A DNA stretch of 64,000 nt from Bradyrhizobium sp. dw_411 (GCF_018449695.1 NZ_JAAVUY010000001.1:186001-250000); one strand, 5' to 3'. Shown: positions 8,739-18,196, numbered from the stretch's first letter. Notes: generated by a model not told the origin, from the sequence alone. Made by a program: numbers and translations.

Positions 8739-9695
8739 CTAATTCTGGATATGACCGACCAGCGCCAGGCAAGCTGTCAACGATACGACCGATGCGATCG
8801 TCGTGAACAGAATCGTTCCGGATGTCACAACGGCTTCCCGTTTGTAGAATTCGGCGACCATGAACGGGCCGGTCCCTGTCGGCAATGCGGAGAGCAGCAC
8901 AACGATCGCAGCCGGCACCGGCGGCAGCTTGAATATGCCATAGGCACATATCGCGACGATTCCGGGCTGGACGATGAGCTTCAGCACCGTGAGCGTCATC
9001 GCCACCGGCCGGCTTGACCGGCCGCCGCGATGGCTGGCGGCGAGGAACAGACCCAGTGACACCAATGCGCAGGGACTGGCCGCATTGCCCACCAGATGGA
9101 GCACTGTCCTGGCCGCTTCCGGGACCGGCGTATGGAACGTCGACCAGACAGCCCCGAGCAGCGGAGCAACAAGCAGCGGGTTGCGGATCAGCGCTTTACC
9201 AATTTTCAGCACCAGACGATGCGCCCGGCGCTCGGTCTGCAGACCTATTTCCACGAAGATGATCGCGACCGCGAACAGGACGCTGACGGTCATGATGGTT
9301 GCGATCGTCACCAGCGCCAGGCTTTGGCGGCCAAAAATCAATTCACAGAGCGGAAATCCGATGTAACCGACATTGGCATAGCCGGCATTCAGGCCGTCGA
9401 TCGACGCATCGGTCAGATGACGACCGCGGGCAACCTGATAGATCAGCGTGCCACCGAATATGACGACGACGCCGATCGCAAACGACGCCATAAATCCGGG
9501 TTGCCACAACGCCGGCCAGTTCGCCTCGGCCATCACCTCGAACAACAATGCAGGCAGGCCGAGATAGACCACGAAGCGGTTCAGCTCCGAACTCGCGGTG
9601 GGGCCAAGCAATCCCAGGCGGCCACAAGCGAACCCTGCGACAATGACCGCAAACACCGGAAAGACTACAGAAAGCGACGTCAGCATGGTGAGCAT
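8739..9695 (-). CDS. AEC (auxin efflux carrier) family transporter
   Basis: Inner-membrane transporter of 318 residues with about ten predicted membrane segments. The N-terminal half has FPVFAVIVAGFACGRLG and the GYANVGYIGFPLC signature with a membrane-embedded glycine and proline; the C-terminal half has ALPTGTGPFMVAEFY. Members export or import organic acids such as malonate or malate; the substrate is unknown here. The ATG is preceded by GAGGAA. It is divergent from a LysR gene 100 bp away, which probably regulates it. Confidence 0.9.
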   Translation of the reverse strand: MLTMLTSLSVVFPVFAVIVAGFACGRLGLLGPTASSELNRFVVYLGLPALLFEVMAEANWPALWQPGFMASFAIGVVVIFGGTLIYQVARGRHLTDASIDGLNAGYANVGYIGFPLCELIFGRQSLALVTIATIMTVSVLFAVAIIFVEIGLQTERRAHRLVLKIGKALIRNPLLVAPLLGAVWSTFHTPVPEAARTVLHLVGNAASPCALVSLGLFLAASHRGGRSSRPVAMTLTVLKLIVQPGIVAICAYGIFKLPPVPAAIVVLLSALPTGTGPFMVAEFYKREAVVTSGTILFTTIASVVSLTACLALVGHIQN

Positions 9696-9772
9696 GGTAA
9701 AATTCCTCGGATCGACAGCCCTTGACTACCGAACCGAGCCATTCCATTCCAATGCCATTTTGGCTTATTTCA

Positions 9773-9787
9773 ATACCTTAAAGGTAT
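9773..9787. promoter_or_regulatory. Candidate LysR operator between the AEC and LysR genes
   Basis: A perfect 7-bp palindrome (9773-9779 and 9781-9787, one base between) contains a T-N11-A core (T9774 to A9786), the classic LysR-type binding pattern. It ends 8 bp before the LysR start codon, so binding could repress lysR and act on the divergent transporter promoter. The palindrome is seen; its use is inferred. Confidence 0.6.
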
Positions 9788-9795
9788 GATACGTC

Positions 9796-10689
9796 ATGGC
9801 GCCTTCGTTCAATCAACTGCGATATTTTTGCGAACTGGCTGAAGCCGGCAACTTTGGCCGGGCTGCCGATCGCCTGCATATGTCGCAGCCGCCGCTCAGC
9901 CGGCAGATTGCGGCCCTGGAGCAGGAACTTGGAACCGCACTCTTTGTGCGTTCTCCAAAAGGCGTCGCGTTAACCGCGGCGGGACATCAATTCCGGTCCG
10001 ATGCGACGGAGATTCTGCGACTTGTCGCACAGGCCAAGCGTAACGCCGCAGCGACCGGGCGCGGGGAAGCCGGCCGGCTCACGATGGGGTTTACGATGTG
10101 TGCCGCCTACAGCGTGGTGCCTGATCTCACGCGCCGATATCAGCGGGCCTTTCCCAATGTCGATCTGCGCGTCCGCGAACTGATGCCGAATGCCCTGGAG
10201 AGCGGTTTAAAAGACGGCGTGATCGACATCGCAATCAGTTTCCCCGGCAATGAAGGTTCACGCTTCGAAGCCCGTCCGCTGTATCGGGAGCCACTCCATC
10301 TGGTGTTGCCGGACCGGCACCCGTTGGCAAAATCCAGAAGGATAAAAGTCGAGGACCTCTCGCAGGAGCGGTTTCTGATCGTGCCCCGCGATCAGGTGCC
10401 GTCGCTTTATGAGAGCATCATCCAGCGCTGCCGGGCGGCAGGTTTCGATCCGGTCATCGGGCTCGAGGTTTATCTGCAACAAACCATCGTCAATTTTGTC
10501 GCTGAAGGGCTTGGGATCGCGTTCGTACCGGCGTCCATGCAACGTTCCCAAATCAAGGGTGCCGTATTTCGAACCGTCGCCGATCCGCCTGTTATCGAGC
10601 AGCTTTTATATTGGTCGCCGGCCAACAAAAATCCCTGCCTCGCCGGATTTCTTGCGCTTTCCAAAAATGCGAGCAGGCCCAAGATCTAG
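9796..10689 (+). CDS. LysR-type transcriptional regulator
   Basis: DNA-binding regulator of 297 residues. The N-terminal winged helix-turn-helix is clear (FCELAEAGNFGRAADRLHMSQ, then PPLSRQIAALEQELG), followed by a periplasmic-binding-like effector domain from about residue 90. The divergent AEC gene and the palindrome between them suggest local regulation of that transporter in response to an organic acid. The ATG has only a weak upstream AAGG that lies inside the candidate operator. Confidence 0.93.
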   Translation: MAPSFNQLRYFCELAEAGNFGRAADRLHMSQPPLSRQIAALEQELGTALFVRSPKGVALTAAGHQFRSDATEILRLVAQAKRNAAATGRGEAGRLTMGFTMCAAYSVVPDLTRRYQRAFPNVDLRVRELMPNALESGLKDGVIDIAISFPGNEGSRFEARPLYREPLHLVLPDRHPLAKSRRIKVEDLSQERFLIVPRDQVPSLYESIIQRCRAAGFDPVIGLEVYLQQTIVNFVAEGLGIAFVPASMQRSQIKGAVFRTVADPPVIEQLLYWSPANKNPCLAGFLALSKNASRPKI

Positions 10690-10707
10690 CAACGCTTGGA
10701 TGGAATA

Positions 10708-10726
10708 CCCGGACAGAACGTCCGGG
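10708..10726. terminator. Hairpin between convergent lysR and ptsN
   Basis: A perfect 7-bp GC-rich stem (10708-10714 with 10720-10726, loop AGAAC) lies between the two converging genes. No T-run follows on either strand, so termination is only suggested by its position. Confidence 0.4.
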
Positions 10727-10782
10727 CGGCATCCATTCGCACACCAGCGGAAATACCTGACGAAAGAGTTATGGGCTGGCGC

Positions 10783-11244
10783 TTACGCCGCGCTCGCCGG
10801 CGGCAATGCCAGCACCGAATAGATCGCCTGGGCGTCGCGTGAGGCGCGCAGTTTCTTGGCGACGTCCTGATCGCGCAACAGCCGCGCGATACGGGCCAGC
10901 GCCTTGAGGTGGTCGGCGCCGGCGCCTTCGGGCGCCAGCAGCAGGAACACCAGATCGACCGGCTGGCCGTCCATCGCCTCGAAATCGATCGGGCGCTCCA
11001 GACGGGCAAACAGGCCGAACAGTTTTTCCAGTTTGGGAAGCTTGCCGTGCGGAATGGCAACGCCATAGCCAACCGCGGTGGTTCCGAGCTTTTCCCGCTG
11101 CAGCAGAACTTCAAAGACCGCGCGTTCGTTCTGCCCGGTCAGGCTCGCCGCCCGCGCCGCCAGTTCCTGCAGCGCTTGCTTCTTGCTGTTGACTTTCAAC
11201 GCCGGGAGAATCGCCTCGGGTGCGACCAGGTCGGTAATCGTCAT
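10783..11244 (-). CDS. ptsN: Nitrogen-PTS EIIA component PtsN
   Basis: Phosphoacceptor of the nitrogen phosphotransferase system (PtsP-PtsO-PtsN), a cytosolic regulator of potassium uptake, nitrogen and envelope physiology. The 153 residues form a single EIIA-Ntr domain with the phosphorylated His at H66 in GVAIPHGKL. The gene closes the conserved lptC-lptA-lptB-rpoN-hpf-ptsN cluster. The 220 bp separating it from hpf may carry its own promoter. Confidence 0.95.
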   Translation of the reverse strand: MTITDLVAPEAILPALKVNSKKQALQELAARAASLTGQNERAVFEVLLQREKLGTTAVGYGVAIPHGKLPKLEKLFGLFARLERPIDFEAMDGQPVDLVFLLLAPEGAGADHLKALARIARLLRDQDVAKKLRASRDAQAIYSVLALPPASAA

Positions 11245-11464
11245 TGGGCGTTCCGAGGTGAATTGACCGTCAGGTTGCGAAATAGGCTCGAGCGGGTGGC
11301 ATCAAGGATAGGGGGCGGGAGCGGCCTTCCGCCCTGTTCCTAATTGGGGGGCTTCTACTCCAACGCAAGCGCGGTGCCAACACCCGCGAAGGCATTCCCA
11401 GCCCTATCGTTAAGGCGCGGGACCATAGGGAGGGGCCCCGGGGGCAGTCAATGCCGATCCGGGC

Positions 11465-12073
11465 TTATTCCCCCCGGTTAACTACGGGGGGATCGACCCA
11501 GCCGACATTGCCGTCGGCCCGCCTATAAATGATGTTCACCCGGCCACTGGAGCCGTGCTGGAACACGATGCAGGCGGCGCCGGTCAAATCCAGTTCCATC
11601 ACAGCTTCGCTGACCGAAAACCGCTTCAGCGACGTGGTCGCCTCGGCGATGATCACCGGACTGTAGTCGGTGATCTCCTCGTCGCTTTCGACCAGCGCCT
11701 CGATCACATAGCTCGGCGCGTCCAGCGTCGGGGCCGTTATCTCCGCCAGCGCGGCGGAAGCCACATGGGCCTTGCGGGCGGAGCGATCCTTGAGACGGCT
11801 CTTGTAGCGGCGCAGACGCTTTTCGATCATGATCAGGGCCTGATCCGCGCTGGCATAGGCATCGCTGGCGTTGGAATCCGCTTCAAGCGTGATGCCGGAA
11901 TCCAGATGCAGCGAGCAGTCGGTTCGGAAACCGAAACCATCCTTGCTCAGTGTGATGTGGCCGGAATAATTGCCGTCGAAATATTTGCGCAGCACTTCAT
12001 CGGTGCGCTCACTGACACGCCCGCGCAAGGCGTCGCCGACATTGATGCTTTTTCCCGAGATTCGCAGAGTCAT
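11465..12073 (-). CDS. hpf: Long-form ribosome hibernation promoting factor
   Basis: Binds the 30S decoding region and, in the long form, dimerises 70S ribosomes into inactive 100S particles in stationary phase. The 202 residues have an N-terminal HPF/YfiA beta-alpha-beta fold (1-110, with EKRLRRYKSRLKDR) and a C-terminal dimerisation domain (about 140-195, FSVSEAVMELDLTG to GWVDPP). Two domains and the length mark it as long HPF. The ATG is preceded by GAGGTATCAG. It lies between rpoN and ptsN. Confidence 0.95.
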   Translation of the reverse strand: MTLRISGKSINVGDALRGRVSERTDEVLRKYFDGNYSGHITLSKDGFGFRTDCSLHLDSGITLEADSNASDAYASADQALIMIEKRLRRYKSRLKDRSARKAHVASAALAEITAPTLDAPSYVIEALVESDEEITDYSPVIIAEATTSLKRFSVSEAVMELDLTGAACIVFQHGSSGRVNIIYRRADGNVGWVDPPVVNRGE

Positions 12074-12130
12074 CTGATACCTCGATTCTTATAGCGGAAC
12101 CGACACTATCCCGATTTGCCCGGGACGCAA

Positions 12131-13792
12131 TCAGGCAGGCTGTGTATCGCGGGACCGGTCAGGGGAAGCGGCGGGGGCCGAGAGCGCATTGCCGAGCATG
12201 CTCTGTTTGTCGCGGCGACGTTGCACCGACGAAGGAATTCGCATCGCTTCGCGGTACTTCGCGACCGTGCGACGGGCGATATCAATGCCCGATTCGCGCA
12301 ATCGTTCCACGATGGTGTCGTCCGACAGGATCACCGCGGGGTCTTCGGCATCGATCAGCTGCTTGATGTGATGCCGCACCGCCTCCGCCGAATGGGCTTC
12401 GCCGCCGTCGGCCGATGCAATCGAGGCGGTGAAGAAATACTTCAATTCAAAACTGCCGCGATTGGTCGCCATATATTTATTGGCGGTGACACGCGATACG
12501 GTCGATTCATGCATCTGGATCGCATCCGCTACCGCTTTAAGGTTAAGCGGCCGCAGATGCGCGACACCATGGGTGAAGAAGCCGTCCTGCTGGCGCACGA
12601 TCTCGGTTGCGACCTTGAGGATGGTGCGGGCGCGCTGATCGAGCGCGCGCACCAGCCAGGTGGCGTTCTGCAGGCAATCGCTGAAATAGGACTTGTCGCC
12701 GTCCTTGCGGATCGTCTTCGACAGCTCGGTGTAATAGACCTGATTGACCAGCACACGCGGCAACGTGTCGCTGTTGAGTTCGACATGCCAGCCGCCGTCC
12801 GGCCCGGGCCGCACATAGACGTCCGGCACCATGGTCTGCATGCGCGCCGAGCCGAATTTCAAACCCGGCTTCGGATCGAGCCGGCGAATCTCGCCGATCA
12901 TGTCGGTGATATCGTCGTCATCGACCCCGCAGAATTTTCGCAAAGCAGCAATATCGCGCTTCGCCAGGAGATCCAGATGCTCGACCAGCGCCTGCATCGC
13001 AGGGTCGTAACGGTTAAGCTCGCGCAACTGGATCGCAAGACATTCGCTCAGCGAGCGCGCGCAGACGCCGGGTGGATCGAATTTCTGCAGCACCGCAAGA
13101 ACTGCCTCAACATCCTGCTGCGATGCGCCAAGCCGCTCGGCGGCCCCGCCGAGATCCGGCGGCAGATAACCCGCTTCATCGACGAGATCGATCAGATATT
13201 GCCCGATCATGCGCTGCGCGGGCGCGGCGAAAGCCACCGCCAATTGTTCGGCGAGATGGCTGCCGAGCGTGATCTCGGCGGCCACAAAGGCTTCCAGATT
13301 ATAGCTGTCATCATTGGAGGCGCCGCCGCCCCATTCGGTGTAGGCCGTAGGCGCCGCATCCTGCGCGGTGCGCGCGGCAGCCTCGGCCGGCTCCTCGGAG
13401 AACACGTTGTCGAGGCCCGTATCGAGGGTCTGCTCGATCTCGGCGCGGGTGCCGAGGTCGCGGTTCATCCATTCTTCCTGGCCGGGCTCGAAGCTGTCAC
13501 CGGTGGAACCGCCCGAAAAGTCGGTGTGGTCGCCGCCGCCATCGTCGCCGTAGCTGCTATCCCCGTCGCCGGAATCCGAGAATTCGGCCCGTTCTGCAAC
13601 CGGCTCGCCGGCCACCGGAGGCTCGGAACCGTCGCTGGCGCGCTCAAGTAGCGGATTTCGCTCCAGTTCCTCCTCGACAAAGGCCGAGAGGTCGAGATTC
13701 GACAGTTGCAGCAGCTTGATCGCCTGCATCAACTGCGGCGTCATCACCAGTGACTGCGATTGCCTAAACTCTAATCTCTGTGTCAGCGCCAT
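12131..13792 (-). CDS. rpoN: RNA polymerase sigma-54 factor
   Basis: Sigma factor for -24/-12 promoters that need enhancer-binding ATPases, governing nitrogen assimilation and fixation among others. The 553-residue protein starts with the Gln/Leu-rich region I (LMQAIKLLQLSNLDL), has an acidic region II (about 60-130), the core-binding and HTH regions, and the RpoN box ARRTVAKYRE at 506-515. The ATG at 13792 begins the family-standard MALTQRLEFRQSQ; a GTG seven codons upstream is less likely. Some rhizobia carry two rpoN copies; only one is visible here. Confidence 0.97.
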   Translation of the reverse strand: MALTQRLEFRQSQSLVMTPQLMQAIKLLQLSNLDLSAFVEEELERNPLLERASDGSEPPVAGEPVAERAEFSDSGDGDSSYGDDGGGDHTDFSGGSTGDSFEPGQEEWMNRDLGTRAEIEQTLDTGLDNVFSEEPAEAAARTAQDAAPTAYTEWGGGASNDDSYNLEAFVAAEITLGSHLAEQLAVAFAAPAQRMIGQYLIDLVDEAGYLPPDLGGAAERLGASQQDVEAVLAVLQKFDPPGVCARSLSECLAIQLRELNRYDPAMQALVEHLDLLAKRDIAALRKFCGVDDDDITDMIGEIRRLDPKPGLKFGSARMQTMVPDVYVRPGPDGGWHVELNSDTLPRVLVNQVYYTELSKTIRKDGDKSYFSDCLQNATWLVRALDQRARTILKVATEIVRQQDGFFTHGVAHLRPLNLKAVADAIQMHESTVSRVTANKYMATNRGSFELKYFFTASIASADGGEAHSAEAVRHHIKQLIDAEDPAVILSDDTIVERLRESGIDIARRTVAKYREAMRIPSSVQRRRDKQSMLGNALSAPAASPDRSRDTQPA

Positions 13793-13911
13793 GGAGCGAA
13801 GAACCGATCCCACCCAAAGTTGGTCCGATTCTTGCTTAAACTAGTCCAAAGCCGATGTACACGGCTTGACGAATTGTAAAAATGGACTAGAGGGCGATTT
13901 TCCCGTGGGGC

Positions 13912-14925
13912 TTAAAGCCGGAATTCCTCGCCCAGATAAAGCCGGCGTACGTCCGGATCATTGACGATCTCCTCCGGACTGCCTTCCGTCAAGATCTCTC
14001 CCGCATAGACGATGTAGGCGCGGTCGGTCAGGCCCAGCGTTTCCCGCACATTGTGGTCGGTGATCAGCACGCCGATGCCGCGATTGGTGAGATGGCGGAC
14101 CAGATCCTGAATGTCGCCCACCGCGATCGGATCGATGCCGGCAAAGGGTTCGTCGAGCAGCATGTAATTGGGCCGTGTCGCCAGCGCGCGCGCGATCTCG
14201 ACGCGGCGCCGTTCACCGCCGGACAGCGCAATCGACGGCGTTTTACGCAACCGCGTGATGTTGAACTCATCGAGCAGCGAATTGAGTTCGGCCTCGCGTT
14301 TTTTGCGCGACGGTTCGACGACTTCGAGTACGGCGCGAATATTCTGTTCCACCGTGAGGCCGCGAAAGATCGAGGCTTCCTGCGGCAGATAACCGATGCC
14401 GAGCCGTGCGCGCTGATACATCGGCAGCTTGGTGACGTCGTGGCCGTCGAGTTCGATGGCGCCGCGATCCGCCTTGATCAGGCCGGTGATCATGTAGAAA
14501 ACCGTGGTCTTGCCGGCGCCGTTCGGACCGAGCAAACCGACCGCCTCGCCGCGGCGAACATAGATGCTGACGCCGCGCACGACCTGACGGGTGCCGAAAC
14601 TCTTTTCCACGCTATGCACAGCCAGATAGCCGGCGCGTGGTGCCGCGCGTGGGGCGGTTACGCCATTGGTCTTGGCTGCAGCCTTGGTGGGCTGAGATTT
14701 GGCTGGTTGAGCCTTGACGGGCGCGGGCCGTGGCTTTTCCGCTCGGGGCGGCTCCAGATTGGGCGATGGCGTTTCGCGGGCCATCGGCGGCGCATCGCGC
14801 AGCGGGGCCGTCAGCATCTCGCCCATGCTGTCGCCAAGCACGGTGATATCCTCGCGCGAGCGCGCGAACCCGGGCGCAACGCGTTTGGCCGGGCGTCGAC
14901 GAAACATGCCGAGTAAATCCACCAT
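13912..14925 (-). CDS. lptB: LPS export ABC transporter ATPase LptB
   Basis: Cytosolic ATPase that, with LptF and LptG, pulls lipopolysaccharide from the inner membrane onto the LptC-LptA bridge. The ABC domain is complete: Walker [10 protein letters not shown] (from residue 133), YLPQEAS Q-loop, LSGGERRR signature (from 234), YMLLDEP Walker B and H291. It is preceded by about 100 residues rich in Ala, Pro and Lys that enteric LptB lacks. The start at 14925 is one of several possibilities; no strong RBS separates them, so the exact N-terminus is uncertain. Confidence 0.93.
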   Translation of the reverse strand: MVDLLGMFRRRPAKRVAPGFARSREDITVLGDSMGEMLTAPLRDAPPMARETPSPNLEPPRAEKPRPAPVKAQPAKSQPTKAAAKTNGVTAPRAAPRAGYLAVHSVEKSFGTRQVVRGVSIYVRRGEAVGLLGPNGAGKTTVFYMITGLIKADRGAIELDGHDVTKLPMYQRARLGIGYLPQEASIFRGLTVEQNIRAVLEVVEPSRKKREAELNSLLDEFNITRLRKTPSIALSGGERRRVEIARALATRPNYMLLDEPFAGIDPIAVGDIQDLVRHLTNRGIGVLITDHNVRETLGLTDRAYIVYAGEILTEGSPEEIVNDPDVRRLYLGEEFRL

Positions 14926-15197
14926 TCCCGCTTCGTTCAGCCTCTCACGGTGATCCCGCGACCTGACGCGGCGATTCGATCGCACGCGCAACATGAAGGA
15001 ATGGATGTCCCTTGCCCAGCGAAACACCCTTGATCGGAAGGACGTATCGCGCGGTCAGGGCATGACCTGCCAAAGTGTCAGCGGTTTGGCGAACGGCCAC
15101 AGGCCGCGGCCGATCGTTCAAAGCGCGGATGGGTAGATAGAGGTTCCGGCTTGGGGCAGCAAGCTTGTCGATAGCGACTATTTTGCAAGCCTCTGAT

Positions 15198-15911
15198 TTA
15201 TTTTGGTTTATTCGAAGATCCGACCGCGGGCAATGGCGATCCCGGCAAGACCGGCCCGCAGTCTTTTCCAGACTGGATAATTAGCGCTTGCACCGTTCCT
15301 TTATCGGATTCGACCCGCGACATGCCGGTGGTCATGTCCACCATCAGGCGATCCCCGCGCACCACGTTTTTACATTGGGTCAGGACGACCCCACCCAGCA
15401 TGGTAATCAGGTTGGTTTTGGTGTCGAACACGGCGGTTTCGCCAGTCACGACCTGATCCTTCTGAGTCACGACCACATTGCCCCGGGCCTCCAGGCGCTT
15501 GATCGACGAAGCGCCGCCGGGACCTGGAGTCGCGGCCTGCATCGGCGCGGCCGGCACCACTTTTGCCCCGGCCTTCGCATTGGCCGACGGCGCCGCGGGA
15601 ACCGAGTTGGAATCGTAAAACACCACCAGCGTCTTCGACGTCATGGTGGTGTCGCCCTGAACCACCTTCACATTGCCGGAGAAGGTCGCTTCTTTCTTTT
15701 TGTCGCGCATCTCCAGCGCGGCGGCATCGATCTGGATCGGCTGATCGCGGTTTTGCGAAAAGCCCTGCATCGCGTTCGGCACGCCTGTCGCCGCGTTCTG
15801 GGCGGCAGCTTCACCTGCGATCGTGACGAGCGCGACTATGGCAGCGGATGCACAGCGCGCCATCAGTCCAACCCTGTGGATGCGCCGGAAAAGCATCATG
15901 ATGAAAATCAT
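15198..15911 (-). CDS. LptA-like LPS transport protein, downstream paralogue
   Basis: Predicted periplasmic OstA/LptA-domain protein of about 237 residues. It is almost identical in its two core blocks to the gene immediately upstream, but has a different signal region and C-terminus. It ends in a segment with two cysteines absent from the neighbour (one in TQCKNVV, one in GKDCGP). A signal peptide ending near GEAAAQ is visible. The start is uncertain: TTG at 15953, ATG at 15911, 15899 and 15896 are all in frame and none has a good RBS. It probably arose by tandem duplication. Confidence 0.85.
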   Translation of the reverse strand: MIFIMMLFRRIHRVGLMARCASAAIVALVTIAGEAAAQNAATGVPNAMQGFSQNRDQPIQIDAAALEMRDKKKEATFSGNVKVVQGDTTMTSKTLVVFYDSNSVPAAPSANAKAGAKVVPAAPMQAATPGPGGASSIKRLEARGNVVVTQKDQVVTGETAVFDTKTNLITMLGGVVLTQCKNVVRGDRLMVDMTTGMSRVESDKGTVQALIIQSGKDCGPVLPGSPLPAVGSSNKPK

Positions 15912-15959
15912 TTCGCGCTGACAGCTGCTGCAAACCCAAGACGCAGCGGACAATCAATA

Positions 15960-16688
15960 TTATTTGGGTTTACTTCCGTTCCCGGGCCCCGCCGGGCTGC
16001 TTGGCGGCACGCCCGGCAGGAGCGAGCCGTTCTGGCCGGACGACTGGAACAGGCCCTGCACGCGCCCGGAATCGGATTCCACCCGCGACACGCCGGTGGT
16101 CATGTCGACCATCAGGCGATCGCCGCGCAGTACATTCTTGTTCTGGGTCAGCACCACGCCCCCGAGCATGGTGACCAGATTGGTCTTGGTATCGAACACG
16201 GCGGTTTCGCCGGTCACGACCTGGTCCTTCTGGGTCACGACCACATTGCCGCGCGCCTCCAGCCGCTTGATCGACGAGGCACCGCCGGGACCGGGAGTCG
16301 CGGATTGCATCGGCGCGGACGGGGCCGGCGCGGCTTTGGTTCCCGCCTTCGCATTGGCTGCCGGAGTTGCCGGCGCCGCGGCACCCGAATTGGAATCGTA
16401 GAACACCACCAGCGTCTTCGACGTCATGGTGGTGTCGCCCTGAATTACCTTCACATTGCCGGAGAAGGTCGCTTCCTTTTTCTTGTCGCGCATCTCCAGC
16501 GTCGCGGCCTCGATCTGGATCGGCTGATCGCGATTTTGCGAAAAGCCCTGCATCGCATTGGGCACGCCGGTCATCGTGCTCTGCGCCGTGGCATCGCCGG
16601 TGACCATCGCGAGCGCAGCAGCGCCGGCGCTAACTGCGATCCGCCGAATCAGGGTACTGCGCGACGAAACCATCTTCATGCGTATCAT
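15960..16688 (-). CDS. lptA: LPS transport periplasmic protein LptA, upstream paralogue
   Basis: Periplasmic bridge protein that carries lipopolysaccharide from LptC towards LptD. The 242 residues have an N-terminal signal (cleavage likely after TGDATA, about residue 35) and two OstA-type blocks around a Pro/Ala-rich linker (about 95-125). The ATG overlaps the lptC stop (ATGA), so translation is coupled, which supports this copy as the ancestral lptA. A second, nearly identical gene follows 48 bp downstream. Confidence 0.92.
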   Translation of the reverse strand: MIRMKMVSSRSTLIRRIAVSAGAAALAMVTGDATAQSTMTGVPNAMQGFSQNRDQPIQIEAATLEMRDKKKEATFSGNVKVIQGDTTMTSKTLVVFYDSNSGAAAPATPAANAKAGTKAAPAPSAPMQSATPGPGGASSIKRLEARGNVVVTQKDQVVTGETAVFDTKTNLVTMLGGVVLTQNKNVLRGDRLMVDMTTGVSRVESDSGRVQGLFQSSGQNGSLLPGVPPSSPAGPGNGSKPK

Positions 16689-17428
16689 TTCGAGTTGGCA
16701 GACTTGTTGGATAGCGACCGCGTCTTGGCGGGACGGACGGGCGCAGGCGGCGGCACCGGCTCCGGCTCGGCGGCGGGAGGCGGCAGCTTGTCGATTTTCA
16801 TCACAACATTGCCTTCAAATCTCACCGTCTCGCCACCGTTGGTTATCTTGAGCTTGTCGGAGGATATGGTTCCGTCTGCCCATTTCACATCGACATGCTC
16901 GTCCGAGGTCACGGTATTCTTGGCCATGTCGACAAAGGCCTGACTGAGCCACGCTTCATACCCCGTAGAGGTCTGCAAGTAGATGTCCTTATGCAAATCG
17001 AGCAATTGCTGCTTGGTATCCATCACACCGGTCAGCGCATCCAGGGTCACGGTCGACTGATCCTCCATCAGCACCTTGGCCCGCAACGTCTTGAGCTCGA
17101 CGTGATCCGGGTCGGTGACATCCTGGGTCGCGGTCTTGGCCCAGACCTCGTAGGGCCGCCGGTCCGGCGTGTAGCCCGACATATGTGGTGATTCCATCGT
17201 GATCTTGGTACCGGAGACGACGAGGTTTTCCATATCGATCGGCAGCTTGGGCATCAGCATCCGGAACGGATTGAACACCGACACCAGGACGATCGCCGCC
17301 ATCGACAGGATCACCGCCGCCGGGACCGCCACGCGCAGCGCCCGCACGATTCGGCTGTGGCGCGCCGCGATCGCAAAGCGCGCCTCCATTCCGGCTTGAT
17401 AGGCAGGATTCTGAACCGAACTCACCAC
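16685..17428 (-). CDS. lptC: LPS export protein LptC
   Basis: Single-pass inner-membrane protein that links the LptBFG transporter to periplasmic LptA. The 247 residues have a membrane segment at about 30-50 and then a periplasmic beta-jellyroll (MENLVVSGTKITMESPHMSGYTPDRRPYEV onwards, in pieces). The C-terminus ends in a Pro-rich then Ser/Lys tail. It starts with GTG GTG behind TGGAG; either GTG could be used. It overlaps lptA by 4 bp and is the first gene of the Lpt operon. Confidence 0.93.
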   Translation of the reverse strand: MVSSVQNPAYQAGMEARFAIAARHSRIVRALRVAVPAAVILSMAAIVLVSVFNPFRMLMPKLPIDMENLVVSGTKITMESPHMSGYTPDRRPYEVWAKTATQDVTDPDHVELKTLRAKVLMEDQSTVTLDALTGVMDTKQQLLDLHKDIYLQTSTGYEAWLSQAFVDMAKNTVTSDEHVDVKWADGTISSDKLKITNGGETVRFEGNVVMKIDKLPPPAAEPEPVPPPAPVRPAKTRSLSNKSANSK

Positions 17429-17569
17429 CGCTCCAGGCGCAACAAGACCTGATCATTCTACCCGGGATCGCCGGATTAAGCAGCCGGGACCTCGGGGTAC
17501 GAGTGTGTCCGAAACGGGGCGCGAACCGCCGACAATAGCCCTGAAAGGCCGTTGAAATGGGCCATTGGC

Positions 17570-18196
17570 TCACGAATGCGCGAAAATATCCTCGGTGTCC
17601 CAGCCCTGCAGATCGAGCCTGGCCCGGGTCGGCAAAAATTCGAAACAGGCCTGCGCCAACTCAGTACGGCCCTCACGCGCCAGCATCGCATCGAGGCGCT
17701 CGCGCAAGCCATGCAGATGCAGCACATCTGAAGCCGCGTACGCCAGTTGCGCGTCGCTCAGATTTTGCGAGCCCCAGTCGCTCGATTGCTGCTGCTTCGA
17801 CAGATCGATGTTGAGCACCTCGCGCACCAGATCCTTGAGCCCATGGCGATCGGTATAGGTGCGGGTCAGCCGGGACGCGATCTTGGTGCAGTACACCGGC
17901 TGCGGCATCACGCCGAAGGCGTTGTAGAGCGCGGCGAGGTCGAACCGCGCGAAATGAAAAATCTTGGTGATTTTCGGATTGGCGAGCAGCGCTTTCAAGT
18001 TCGGCGCGTCGGCCGGATTCTTGCCGTGGTCTTTCGGAATCTGTACGACATCGGCGCTGCCATCGCCGTTCGACAATTGCACCACGCAGAGCCGGTCGCG
18101 ATGCGGGTGCAGCCCCATGGTCTCGGTATCGATCGCCACTGAATCGGTGTAGCGGGCAAGATCAGGCAGATCGCCGCGATGCAGGCGTACAGTCAT
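17570..18196 (-). CDS. rnd: Ribonuclease D-type 3'-5' exonuclease
   Basis: 3' exonuclease of the DEDDy family, trimming tRNA and other RNA 3' ends. The catalytic set is visible: D23 and E25 in AIDTET, D86 in HFARFD, Y153 and D157 in YAASD. At 208 residues it has only the exonuclease domain and lacks the HRDC domains of E. coli RNase D, which is usual for rhizobial homologues. It is upstream of lptC on the same strand, 140 bp away. Confidence 0.9.
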   Translation of the reverse strand: MTVRLHRGDLPDLARYTDSVAIDTETMGLHPHRDRLCVVQLSNGDGSADVVQIPKDHGKNPADAPNLKALLANPKITKIFHFARFDLAALYNAFGVMPQPVYCTKIASRLTRTYTDRHGLKDLVREVLNIDLSKQQQSSDWGSQNLSDAQLAYAASDVLHLHGLRERLDAMLAREGRTELAQACFEFLPTRARLDLQGWDTEDIFAHS

